Source: Norana najaformis
Lineage: Eukaryota > Annelida > Clitellata > Crassiclitellata > Hormogastridae
Direction: 5' to 3'
DNA: 64,000 nucleotides
NCBI GenBank assembly: GCA_964023275.1
Contig: OZ029927.1
Coordinates: 3,023,715 to 3,087,714, forward strand
The notes under the pieces are model-generated. The model was not told the origin of the DNA, did no database searches, and was given only the letters and a program-made list of their open reading frames with translations. Shown in pieces: positions 33,871 to 43,932 of the stretch. Numbering within the stretch: position 1 is the first letter of the stretch; every line of letters starts with the position of its first letter. The position numbers were made by a program, and so were the translations under genes.

Positions 33871-33985
33871 CATGTAAATGTAAATGTACACGTTTTATAT
33901 AGCAACCGTCTGGCCTCGATCCTATTCATTTTTGCAATGAATTTATTGGGTAAGATCCGCTGAAGTGGGCGCCATGTGTTTCAAG
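33870..33985 (-). mobile_element. SINE/LINE 3'-end-like piece
   Basis: Minus strand ends 'gctatataaaacgtgtacat' followed by TTACAT repeats. It is related to 26741-26850 and sits directly before a plus-strand LINE end. Confidence 0.5.
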
Positions 33986-34470
33986 GTCAACCGCGTGGCC
34001 TTCTACAGTCGTTTTGGGATTGTTTGTAAACTCGCTTCTCTTCTGCCTTAACACTTCCCCCCCCCCCCCCGCCCGTCAACTCATCCTTAAAATTTCGAAT
34101 TCGCGCCATAACCATATCTGCCCCACTCCTCTGGAATAAACTCGCACCAGAGTTACCACAGTTATCTGACCCATTATACGAACTCACCTACACTTCACCT
34201 CTTGTAATATCTGCCAGGTCTTTCACCAAAACTAACATTCCTCTTCCACAGATCCAATCTTGATTCCTGTTCTTCCCTTAATCTATCTTGTCGCTCCAAT
34301 TCCAAACACCATCCACCGTAGCCTGCCTGCATGTTGGATCTTATTCGGTAGTGATTCTGACCCTCATGCCTAACTATTTTGTTTTGACTGAGCGCCTGTA
34401 AATAAGATGGTTCTCGATACTTAAGCTTCTTTGGGCGCTGTAGAAATCTCGAGTTTACGATTACGAATAC
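33986..34470 (+). mobile_element. LINE 3' end with TTACGA tail
   Basis: The plus strand reads a worn reverse transcriptase C-terminus (SAPLLWNKLAPELPQLSDPL-like text across small errors at 34115-34175), then 3' UTR with 'gagcgcctgtaaataagatgg' and 'tgggcgctgtagaaatctcg' and the tail agtttacgattacga. A poly-C run at 34059-34070 lies near its start. Confidence 0.7.
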
Positions 34471-34539
34471 GGTTGCTCCATCCTGTGTTTCTCCAAAAAC
34501 CTCTAGATAGGCGAAGACTCGAGGAAATTTCCTATACAA

Positions 34540-35399
34540 ACACTCGCTGAAAAATCACTAACTCAGCAGCGCAATGTTACGAATATTTCATCTAACCTGC
34601 AAATATCTTAACTTTATCCACTTAATTCAGTTTGTTAACTAGATGGCTATGACAGTTTATTAAATATAACCAATGTAAGCTTAATCGCACGTTAATGTAG
34701 ATGAATTCTTTATTGGTGAATTTTTATTGCAAACTCTACATTCTGGAAATTTTAAAGGTCAAAGTTTCCATGAAACTTATTCTTTAAAGATGTACTTGTA
34801 TCCAATTTTCATCTATAAAATTAAAACAACTGACATTGTCTAACTGGAAAATGGAAATGAGGAGCTGGAATCTAAAGAGGAATCATATAGCAGAATAGCA
34901 TGGATGAATCGTAATCGTAAACTCCAAATTTCTAAAGCGCTAATTGAAAGCACCAGCTTATTCACGAGCGCTGCGTCAAGTCAGTGGGTTTGTCCAAAGA
35001 TGGCGTGCAAGAATCAAGTCCGGTTGCCAGAAGACCAGAGAGAGAAAGGGAAAGGAGCTGTTAGGGTGGGTTGTGCTCAAGCTGAGAGAAGCGGTAAGAC
35101 AGCGGATTCGATGGATCAGTGTGAGATTTCTTGCTAAGGTGAGCAGAGGAGGAACAGAATTCGTGACTGACAGACAACAGAGAGGAGAAAGTAGGTAGGT
35201 CTACACTAGTGGGAAGCGAATACAGTGGGTTAGCCCCTCCCCATAAGTAGCAAAAATTTATGCCAAAACTTCAGCGCCATTCACTGATACTCAGACACAT
35301 TTAGGAACAACCTTATGATTATGCCCACAAGATCGTAGGCCTACATATGATCTTTGAGCCTCAGAGTCTTTGAGATTCCTAGAAGGCGCTGTACAGGTG
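34540..35399. other. No gene recognised
   Basis: AT-rich flank, then 34900-35400 with another retroelement-like end read on the minus strand ('gcgctttagaaatttggagt...acgattacgatt' at 34912-34945). The open frames at 34904-35198 overlap this and look like element remnants. Confidence 0.4.
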
Positions 35400-35560
35400 C
35401 TCAGATACACACAAACATACATACACACATACATACACACTTGCATACATACATGCATACCTATATGCATACCTACATACATATATACATACATACATGC
35501 ATACATACATACATACATACAGGCATACATACATACATACATACATACATACATGCTATA
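35400..35560. repeat. (ATAC)n microsatellite
   Basis: About 155 bp of acat/atac tetranucleotides with a few c and g interruptions; His/Thr/Tyr-rich frames are artefacts. Confidence 0.95.
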
Positions 35561-35726
35561 CGTACGTAGCTTACATGTGTACCATGTAGAATGAGCCCCT
35601 TCAGGAGTACAGGCTTTAAGAAATTCTTTTAAAAACGCTCAGGATAACTCCATCAAAAATTAACTTTCTTGAGGAAAATCTCTGCCGGATTTTCTTATGG
35701 AAAGAAAGTTTTCTGGCGTTTTTCCC

Positions 35727-35981
35727 TCAGCATTGTCCAATTCGTATGAACTGCGCATATCCTTTGTTCGCCGAGACTTTTTCTCTGCGACTCAGGACAG
35801 AGGTCCTGTTCGTATGATAGAAACAATAGTCGTTTCCGTGGTTATCGATAGCGACACACCCTCGGATGTCGTGGACGCAAGCCTCCTTGCATGCATTGAC
35901 TCCTTTGGCCTTTAGGTAGAGTACGGAGCCCTTGCTTTGTACGTCACGCGCTTCCTGCCAATGACATGGGATCCCCCCCTC
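35727..35981 (-). CDS. PAN/Apple-domain protein, terminal exon
   Basis: The acceptor tttttgcag precedes position 35981 on the minus strand and the exon starts in phase 1. It encodes one PAN/Apple-like module: CHWQEARDVQS, GSVLYLKAKGVNACKEAC, GCVAIDNHGNDYCFYHT, ending GYAQFIRIGQC and a TGA stop at 35727-35729. Six cysteines are in the PAN arrangement, including the CxxxC helix pair. It matches the module at 38499-38765 in cysteine pattern and length. PAN modules are extracellular protein- or carbohydrate-binding units, so the protein is probably secreted or on the surface. No clear poly(A) signal is seen close downstream. The 5' exons with signal peptide were not found. Confidence 0.7.
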   Translation of the reverse strand, partial: EGGIPCHWQEARDVQSKGSVLYLKAKGVNACKEACVHDIRGCVAIDNHGNDYCFYHTNRTSVLSRREKVSANKGYAQFIRIGQC

Positions 35982-35999
35982 TGCAAAAATAAATAACAC

Positions 36000-37078
36000 T
36001 TACGTTAGATTCTCTGTTAATGTATAAATACATATTTATATACTGGTAAGATCTAGGCTAGGTCATAGGTTATAGTCACGTGCCTGACTAGTTAGACGAG
36101 TTTCTGTCAGTTTATAGATCGAATAAGTGGGAGTTTCGTGTTTTAAGAGTTGATGTAGGTCAGGCTTCGAGAAAATGTGGCTATTAAAGTTGTATTTATA
36201 TTAATTCAGTTGAAAGGTTCTAGGTTCTCACTAGACTCACTTTGAATACATTTCTTGGCCGGGTAAACTTTGAGGCGAATTCTACAATTATGTTATATAT
36301 GCAGAATTCAAGAAAACAGAGCCGCTAACATTCTTAGCACGGCTGCCTCTCGGGTTGCTAGAGTACTTTTATATCTTTCGTTTCTACATTGCTAAAATAG
36401 TGTAAGCTTAAAGAACTGCCTGTATTGTAGGCCCTTAGGTATTTTGACCAATGATGTGCAGATATGGGTTTGGCTCACCTGATTATAGTCGATATGTCGG
36501 AGGGGCGGTTAAGGACAGCAGACGAATGTAAGCCTAACTATGAAGAGTTCGTGTAGGGTCAGACACTTGCAGACTGTTGCCATGGATTTAAGGTGTGCAC
36601 ATTTGTGTAGGCTTAGGCTAATGCAGCTATATAAATTCTAAAGTGAGTAATATAATATAAGCAGTGCTTTCTTCAGACAGAACGCTCCGGAACGGCTTTC
36701 CGGCACCTTTTTCGGCTAATGAAAATAATTTAGTTATTAAAAAAAGAATTGTGCTACTAAGTTATTTTAATTATGTAATATAAAGTAAGTTATTTTAATC
36801 CAACTTCAGTGTTTACAACTTTACAGTGTTTACAGTGCTTATTGATTAATAAAAATAATCAAAGTTTAGCAGAAAAATCCATACTTGTTCAGTTCCGGAA
36901 CCTTTTTTCTAGAAAAAGTCACAGAATTTAAGTGCAGAGAGCACTTGGACTGCACGATTAGTTGCGTTCGGCTATTTATTTAGCCCATATTCTGGTCTCT
37001 CATGGCAGAGAAGATGCGGGGTCCTAGCTTAATACCATTGTCATCACTGGGGCCAAATAGAATCAACAAAAACAACGT
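36000..37078. other. Intron-like sequence; possible small inverted-repeat element
   Basis: Mostly AT-rich. At 36663-36960 'gctccggaacggctttccgg' near the left and 'tccggaacc...gcagagagcactt' near the right suggest a short inverted-repeat element, but the ends are not well matched. Confidence 0.3.

Positions 37079-37138
<60 letters not shown>
37079..37138. repeat. (CT)n microsatellite
   Basis: 60 bp of almost pure CT dinucleotide, giving a Ser-Leu frame that is an artefact. Confidence 0.97.
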
Positions 37139-37141
<3 letters not shown>

Positions 37142-37289
37142 ATCCTGGCGGTCATTTAATCGTCAACACCGCCGCCGTTACATGACCAAAAAATATAATA
37201 TTTTAAACATAAACAACAGCATATCTCGTGCAGTACAATACGGAATTTTTTTAAAATCTTGGGCCTATATAACGCTCTGATTGGATATC

Positions 37290-37870
37290 AGTGGATTATG
37301 CGAGAAACGATGACGCAGAAAAGGAGAATTCTACCACAATCAAAACACAGTACTAAAATCGGGAAGAAAAGGCAGCGACTTGCGAGAAGGAGTATCGATG
37401 GTTCTTAGCAAGAAAGCGGCACAAGCAATGACAGGACCCAACCCCACATCGTTGCAAGATTTCGCACCAAGTCTGCCTAGATGATATTAGGCCCTACTCC
37501 TGGCCTATGCCCAACTTCAGTAACCATAGATGAAGAATTTGATGCCTTTTATAAACAACTTGAACAGGTGATTCACAGAAATCCAAGACACGATATTATC
37601 GTCATCGCCGGAGATTTCAACGCAAAGATAGGCAGAGACAACGACACCTGGAGGGGCATCATTGGAAAATACGAAATACGAATGGGAAGACAGAAGGGCA
37701 GCGCGAAGAAACCTGCCATAAACAACCTGGAACTAGTGAATAGGCTACATTTTTCGAACAAAAGAAACCACCAAGGAAATGGACTATGCGTTGTTGAGAA
37801 AAGGAATATGTAGCATCCTTTAGCAGAGAACATAATCAAGATTCAGATCTTAAGGAACGTCATAACAGGT
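37290..37870 (+). mobile_element. Non-LTR retrotransposon endonuclease fragment
   Basis: Reads EEFDAFYKQLEQVIHRNP, DIIVIAGDFNAKIGRDNDTW, IIGKYEIRMG: the APE-type endonuclease core with the GDFNAKIG motif that carries catalytic Asp and Asn. The frame shifts at about 37755 (FEQKKPPRKWT appears in another frame). It belongs to a different LINE type from the CR1/L2 3' ends around it; RTE-like is my best guess. It is a remnant without its reverse transcriptase. Confidence 0.75.
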
Positions 37871-38054
37871 AGATTGTAAAAACCACAGAGACTTACGACG
37901 TTTCAATGTCGATGCGCGTGCAACAGTGGAACGTGGGTTTACAGTCTGCGTCGGGAAGCGCAGCGAAGCTAACCCTAAGACAGTGTGACAAAGCGAAAAG
38001 CAGGCGTCATTAGATGACACCGCCAGATCGACTCGAAAAATCTTAAACTAGATA

Positions 38055-38440
38055 CGCTGTGAGATGGACAGCTGCCCCGCCTGTCTTCAATAAACTCCCA
38101 CCGGAACTGCGACAGTTATCTGACCCATCATACGAACTCAACATCACCCCTTGCAATCTCTGCGCAGGTCTTCGCTCAAAACTGAGAACACGCCTCTTCC
38201 GCGGACCCTATCCTGATTCCTCTTCTGTTCCTCATCTGTCCTGCAGATCCAGTTCCAAGCATCATCCACCGTATCCGTCTGACTGCCTGCCTGACTCTTG
38301 GATCCTAACCTGGAACCGAACCCATCTTGCCTATCCATTTTGTTTGAGTGAGCGCCTGTGAATAAGCTGGTTGCCGCAACTTAGCACTCGTTGGGCTGTA
38401 GAAATCTCGAGTTTACGATTACGGTTACGATTACGAATGA
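38055..38440 (+). mobile_element. LINE 3' end with TTACGA tail
   Basis: FNKLPPELRQLSDPSYELN is the reverse transcriptase C-terminal signature, followed by 'cttttccg..gaccctatcctgattcc', 'gagcgcctgtgaataagctgg' and tail (TTACGA)n at 38413-38440. It lies in the intron between the two PAN exons. Confidence 0.8.
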
Positions 38441-38498
38441 CGTAGCCTACAGCAAGCAACTAACAAAAACTATAGAGGTCTATACTTAGTAGGCTTAC

Positions 38499-38765
38499 CA
38501 TTAGCCAGTCCAACCCGACAGTCGAGCCAGAACTGCATGTATCCTTTGCCTGGCGCGCGGATGTGTTGAGTGACTTTGTTGTACCCGGAGATATACCAGC
38601 AGATGGGATTCGAATGATACTCGACTGCAATGCAGTCGGTGATCAACTCGAGACAGGCCTGCTTACAGGAGTCGATGTCAAAGGCCTTCGGGTAGACGAT
38701 GGTCGATCCGTTGCTATAGACATCCGGAATCTCTCGCCATTTGCAGTCCCTCGATCCACGGGGCA
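38499..38765 (-). CDS. PAN/Apple-domain protein, internal exon
   Basis: 267 bp (exactly 89 codons) between acceptor gagtattgcag and donor GTAAGC, phase 1 at both ends. This symmetric 1-1 layout is characteristic of shuffled extracellular modules. The module reads DCKWREIPDVYSNGST, DSCKQACLELITDCIAVEYH, NPICWYISGYNKV, GYMQFWLDCRVG, with six cysteines in the PAN order. Its phase fits the terminal exon at 35727-35981, and the two would join in frame to give tandem PAN modules. It is presumably secreted or membrane-anchored; ligand unknown. Confidence 0.75.
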
Positions 38766-38879
38766 CTGCAATACTCATTCACATGGCCAAGACAATTAGA
38801 CAAAAGGCAAAAAAGCGCATAATAAAATAAATAAATTAATTAATTAAATAAATAAATCTGATAACCCACAAGCTAGGTT

Positions 38880-39040
38880 TGACCACCACATCTGTGGTCA
38901 AACCTAGCTTCTGCTTTATCTGATCTGGACCAAGCTTCTCCTGCGGATAATGACGTGTTACTACGATTTCATTTGAAGGGATCGTCGTTCATGCTTTGGG
39001 CAATATTATAATGGCGCTATAGAAGTGATTATTAGATTAG
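38880..39040. repeat. Short inverted repeat and retroelement tail
   Basis: 'gctaggtttgaccacca' and 'tgtggtcaaacctagct' form a near-perfect hairpin at about 38871-38911. At 39008-39040 'atggcgctatagaagtgatt' plus (ATTAG)n is a retroposon end also seen at 49290-49325. Confidence 0.7.
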
Positions 39041-39079
39041 ATTAGCAATACTCTTATAGGCAAGGCAAGGCAACCACTC

Positions 39080-39560
39080 CGTTCAACCCGCTCCTCTTCC
39101 CCCCTAACACTTTTCCTCGCTCTCGTCACCGAATCTTTAAAATCTGGAAATTGCTCCATAGCCATAGTTGCTCCGCCACTCTGGAATAAACTCCCGCCAG
39201 AATTACGACAATTACCCGATCCATCATACGAACTCACTAACACTTCACTTCCTGCAATTTCTGCGCTGGCTTTTCACTGAAAACTGAAAAGACTCTTCTT
39301 CCGCAGATCCTATTCTGATTCCTCTTCTTTCCCTTGCCTATCTTGTAGCTCCAATTCCAAACATCATCCACCGTAGCCGTCTGTCTGCCTATCCGACTCT
39401 TAGATGTTGACCTGCAATCGAGCCCTTCCTGCCTATCGATTTTGCTTTGATTGAGCGCCTGTGAATTAGCTAGCTAGTTGCCGCGACTTAGCTTTTGTTG
39501 GGCGCTGTAGAAATCTCGAGTTTACGATTACGAATTTTACGATTACGAAGGCAATCACTC
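39080..39560 (+). mobile_element. LINE 3' end with TTACGA tail
   Basis: Same layout as 33986 and 38055: 'ctctggaataaactcccgcc' (LWNKLPP), 'cgatccatcatacgaactcac', 'gagcgcctgtgaattagc', 'gggcgctgtagaaatctcg', then tail 'agtttacgattacgaatttt' at 39520-39550. Confidence 0.8.
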
Positions 39561-39861
39561 ATTCAAGAAGCCGTCATCAACGGAATTCTATTAAAACGGC
39601 GTAAACAGAGGAGCGAAATTAAAAAAGACTGCCGTTCATCAGCAGTAAAAATTTAACAGCCATTAAAGGCTGATTAATTATACGATCTTTTGGAAATAAT
39701 TTACCCGAATGGAGCTGGCTAACCAAAGACACGAGAAACACAGAACACCAGGTTTGCTTTAAGACATTCATGGTCAGCAGAGCGAATCCCCAACTGTCCA
39801 ACCGTGCTGTCTAAATAACAGTCAAAACAAGGAGTTTTCATACTGTATGGTGTAGGCTCAA

Positions 39862-39945
39862 TTGGTGTATCCAATCCCTCAATTGGTGTATCCAATCCCT
39901 CAATTGGTGTATCCAATCCCTCAATTGGTGTATCCAATCCCTTCA
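39862..39945. repeat. 21-bp minisatellite, four copies
   Basis: ggtgtatccaatccctcaat units, perfect in all four. Being a multiple of 3, they keep a GLDTPIE heptad open on the minus strand, but no gene signal surrounds it. Confidence 0.9.
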
Positions 39946-40849
39946 CCCTGCAACTATTCACTAGCGACTATTTTGAGCATCAGTCAGACAAACAAATCCC
40001 TCAGGTGGTGCCTGATAACCTTGGTGGCCCGAAGACGCATTGAGGTTGCGGCCATTCACCTTTAAGTCCACGTTAGGTCCAGATAGGCCTACATGAACGA
40101 AGATACGAGAGAGAACTAACATATGGCTCTAGAGCAGACAATCTGCAAAGACGGATCTTAAAGTACAGCCTTTATATACAGAATATAATTAGTTATTTCG
40201 ATGGTCATGCATTAACAAACTTGATTTTCCAGCACCACAGTATATGCCCACTGCATCAGTAAGCTTATCAATATGGGCGCCGTTGGGGTATACGCCACAT
40301 GAAACCGCAGTGATTCCATTTGAAGTATAGACCTATATGACTACTTTAATAAGATCGAAAAAGTGGAATTTACATATTTTAGTCTCAACATGTTGCGCTT
40401 TTAAAATAGTGAATGGGTAAAGTTCTTTTAGGTAGTCCATTTATTTTGTGAATCTCATAATGAAGGCAATCGTGAAAATAATTTTGAAATCTTTTACCAC
40501 AGAGAGATGTTCTTCAACGGCTTCTTTGCAGCTATAATTTGCGAAAATGGCCAATGCGTCCTTTCCGTATATACGAAGTCGCTAATGAACACCTGCGAAC
40601 AAAACCGCACGGCAAAATTCAATTCAACGCCCAACGCAGGAGGGTATTTTTGTTATTTCTCAGTCAAATTTATGCAACACTCGTGTTGTTTGCCTTTGAC
40701 TAAATCGATTAATCTAATGACATTTGTACTTAAGCGACCTTTATAAAACCGGATAGTTCAAGCACTCGTCTGGAAGAAGAAACATTAGTAATGTAGCCCA
40801 TGACAGGCTGTAGTTATAAATGTATGATCGATTAGCAAATGCATCTCAC

Positions 40850-41034
40850 CCTACTGATTGACGTATGTCTCCTCATTTCTCTGGTATCCTGGCAATAAAC
40901 GGTGGTTTATCATATGGTTATTTTGGACCTTCATAGCAATGCAATCTGCGTCACGTAATGAAATCCATTCATTTCCCCAATGATACTCGAGACACCCCAA
41001 AACTTTTACAAATGTCCCATTCTGTGTCACAGGC
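40850..41034 (-). pseudogene. Possible decayed PAN exon
   Basis: The minus strand reads VTQNGTFVKVLGCLEYHWGN and ISLRDADCIAMKVQNNHMIN. From the NG to the DCIA motif it has the same spacing (26 residues) as the exon at 38499 (NGSTIVY...DCIAVEYHSN), but the CxxxC pair is absent. A continuation resembling the PAN 'YC' segment (VYCQDTREM) is in another frame. Candidate splice sites are cctag at 41034 and GTGAGA after 40850, giving 185 bp, not a multiple of 3. It may be a dead module or a chance resemblance. Confidence 0.25.
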
Positions 41035-41479
41035 CTAGGCAATTAACAATCTCACTCCAGTGCATTGCACTTTCGCCATTCATGGTTCCCGATCTAATGA
41101 AAAAACATCAGTCGACGGCCATATAACTGCCAAATTACAATTATAGGCCTACCATCATGATGACAAATTTTTCATTTCGTAACAGAATGAAGTTCATCAT
41201 TTGTAATTCTATATTTAAAAAACGACCATCGCCTTCCACAAATCCCTTCAATTCCGGAATGTCAGTTAGACTAGACTGAAAGGCAGCCAAAGGAGATTAG
41301 GATTTTACTTGCTCCTCACTTCAGCCAACATTCTGGCTTCTCTGACCTCTGACGTCTGCACTTACGCAAATTACGTGAAAACCCTAATTTTGTGTATCCT
41401 TGCATAAAACAAACTTTCTTTGAAAATATAGCTTCTTTGACATGAGGTATTCTCATCTTACAAACGCGGGCGTCGATCC

Positions 41480-41985
41480 GTCGTAAACATTGTAATTGTA
41501 ATTTGTAATTGTGAGATTTATAAACGCCCCTTAGAGGATGAACTCAACAGAGGTGCTTTCGACCCAAAAAAGTAAAATCTGTTAATGCTAAACAGTACAG
41601 TCTTCAGGCGCCTGCGGAATATTGAGAGGGGAGAGAAAGGAGCTCGTCGAAATTCTCGAGGGAGACGATTCCAGCAAGTGGAACCAACGTAGGCAAAGCT
41701 TCTGGACTGGACCGCAGCGGTTCACATGCGAGGGAAAAACAGATCTTGAGTGGCCGAGCGAAGGGTACTACGGCCCGGCAACAAGGAGACCAAAGTGCAG
41801 AAATGAATGAGGTACAGGGGAGCAGAGCCAACAACACAATTGCGCTTGAGGAAGAGGATCTTAAAGCGGGCACGCTGCTGGACGGGGAGCCAGTGAAGAG
41901 TGTCACGAATATAAGACGAGATGCGGCCATATTTTGGAATGCCCCCAGTGAGACGAGCAGCAGAGTTAAGCACAGAATGCATTGG
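41480..41985 (-). mobile_element. CR1/L2-like LINE 3' end
   Basis: Minus strand: MHSVLNSAARLTGGIPKYGR, ISSYIRDTLHWLPVQQRARF, NCVVGSAPLYL, LPGRSTLRSATQ, the standard reverse transcriptase C-terminus, broken after that. The 3' UTR 'cctctaaggggcgtttataa' runs into an ATTACA tail at 41489-41515. Confidence 0.85.
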
Positions 41986-42879
41986 GGCCTGAGGCCTATA
42001 ATGGGGGTTTGGGTGCGAAGCCCCTATGCCAGAGGCAAAGCCCCTGGTGTGGGGGTAAGGACGGTGGCCTAATGGAGACAGACATAAAGACCAACATCTT
42101 AATAGCTAAAAATGAGAAATTTCACTAATATTAGTCACTGCAATGTCAGTGCACACAACAGTTATGAACAACAGGCCCCTATGTCAGTAATTATGCTAAA
42201 GTGGTACAGTCTGAGTATATAATTAATGATTTATTCAACATTGAACTTGCCGAAAATGTTCTTCCTGATTATGCTTTTTACATAATGCCTACTGTTTAAC
42301 TGCTGGCATGAAAAGTCATTAGAGAGACCATTTTGTGTTCTGTTAAATCTTGCTAGATCTGTGCCGACTGCGTGGGGATCAGTCAGTCTCGCTACCTGTG
42401 TGGCTAAAAATGTCTGTGTCTCACTGCCTGTTTGGTCGACCTGCATATGATTATAAATAAGTCTGCACATGTACTTATGTAGTACACATTAATATATCTG
42501 TCTTTATGTCTGTCCCTTTGTCTACCTAAGCAAAGGTAGGCAGAGACAGCAATACCTAGGAAGGTACAATTGGAAATTACTGATTGGCATTGTTTACTAA
42601 CGTCTTCAAGTGAAGAATGAGAACTTTTGTCAGTCCACAGCTGCCTTTTATCGATTTTATAAGCTAAAATATTGCCAGGGCCCAACCAATGGCCGGGCCC
42701 CATGCTCCAAATATTGACGGGGCCTGGGCCCCAAGACACCCATATGATCGACGCCTATGATTACAAAATCTAACGCTTCGTAACAGATGAAACATATAAA
42801 GGCTTATTTTAAAATTGCCAAGCATCACATCTCAAATTATCAGCATAGGTTAAAACAGCATAGGCAAACACAAGGTACT

Positions 42880-43140
42880 TGTAATTGTAATTTAAGATTT
42901 ATAAAGCGCCTCTTAGAGAATAAACTCAACAGGGGCGCTCCCAACCCGAACAAGTAAAATCACTGTTAAACAGTAAAGCCTTCAGGCACCTGCAAAACCC
43001 TGAGAGGGGAAGAGAGAGGAGCTCGAGTTGCAGATCACTAACACAAACCAGACTGCTTAAACTGACAGCATAGCACCTGTTAATAAGATGGTTCCTGCAA
43101 CTCAGCTGGTGCTGCAGAAATCTAGAGATTACAGTTATGA
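42880..43140. mobile_element. Two LINE ends head to head
   Basis: 42880-43030 is a minus-strand 3' end nearly matching 41489-41645 ('ttgtaattgtaat', 'gcgcctcttagaga', 'cttcaggcacctgc'). It switches to a plus-strand end at 43030-43140 ('agcacctgttaataagatgg', 'gctgcagaaatctagagattac'). Confidence 0.65.
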
Positions 43141-43846
43141 TGGTTATCTTTCTTTACCTGCACTCGTTCATCATTTCTGTCTGTACAATAATCCTTTTCC
43201 TTCTTTCATTTCTATCACAAAACACAGACATTTAGTAATGCTTGGCTGCCAATTTCTTAACATTTACCATGTCTCAACTAGAAAAACACTTTAGCTGCTT
43301 TCTGTCCAAGTTTCCACCTGTCTGTGTGTCTGTCTGTCTCAGGCACTCATCCACACTAGCACGCAAACACAAGTTAGGCCTAAACAGCAATTTAAAGCAT
43401 AATCTGATTAGAATGTAAAGTCTGAACTGACAGAATGTGAAAATATGACTCAACAGAAATGCATCACGGCATTTCAACACAGGCGCCAAAGTTTTTTTTA
43501 AAGCCAATTCATCTTTAAAAATAACAGATAATTTAACATGGTGTCGCAGTTTAACAGCTGCTTTTTATGTTCAGATGGCAAACATGACTTATGTACTATG
43601 CACAACACAAAGTTCAGACATTCACCAACAGCAGCTGAATTAATCCGTGAAAATAATTAGTTTAAATTTATTAGAAAAGCACAATGTAACAATATTCCAT
43701 TCTCTTAGGATTGAATCTATGAGGGTTAATAAACTTTAACAATATGCACATAAGGTATCAAAATGAAACATTACCAATTACTTTGGGTTAGAAAATTCCT
43801 CCGCTTCATACACAGCAGGTTTCTCATCTGATCCACACTGGGAGCA

Positions 43847-43932
43847 TGGCTTTAGGAAATAAATAACCAATGGCTTTTGGGAAATAAATAACCAATGGCT
43901 TTGGGAAATAAATAACCAATGGCTTTGGGAAA
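43847..43932. repeat. 24-25-bp minisatellite, about 3.5 copies
   Basis: Units of 'ggctttgggaaataaataac' + 'caat', differing by one base insertions. Confidence 0.85.

Noticed and set aside
35291-35594. His-Thr-Tyr-rich frames
   Set aside because: Microsatellite (ATAC)n translation.
39719-39961. GLDTPIE repeat peptide
   Set aside because: A perfect 21-bp minisatellite translated; no gene signals around it.
40851-41042. Third functional PAN exon
   Set aside because: Lacks the CxxxC cysteines, has a length incompatible with phase 1-1 and needs a frameshift; kept only as a possible pseudo-exon.
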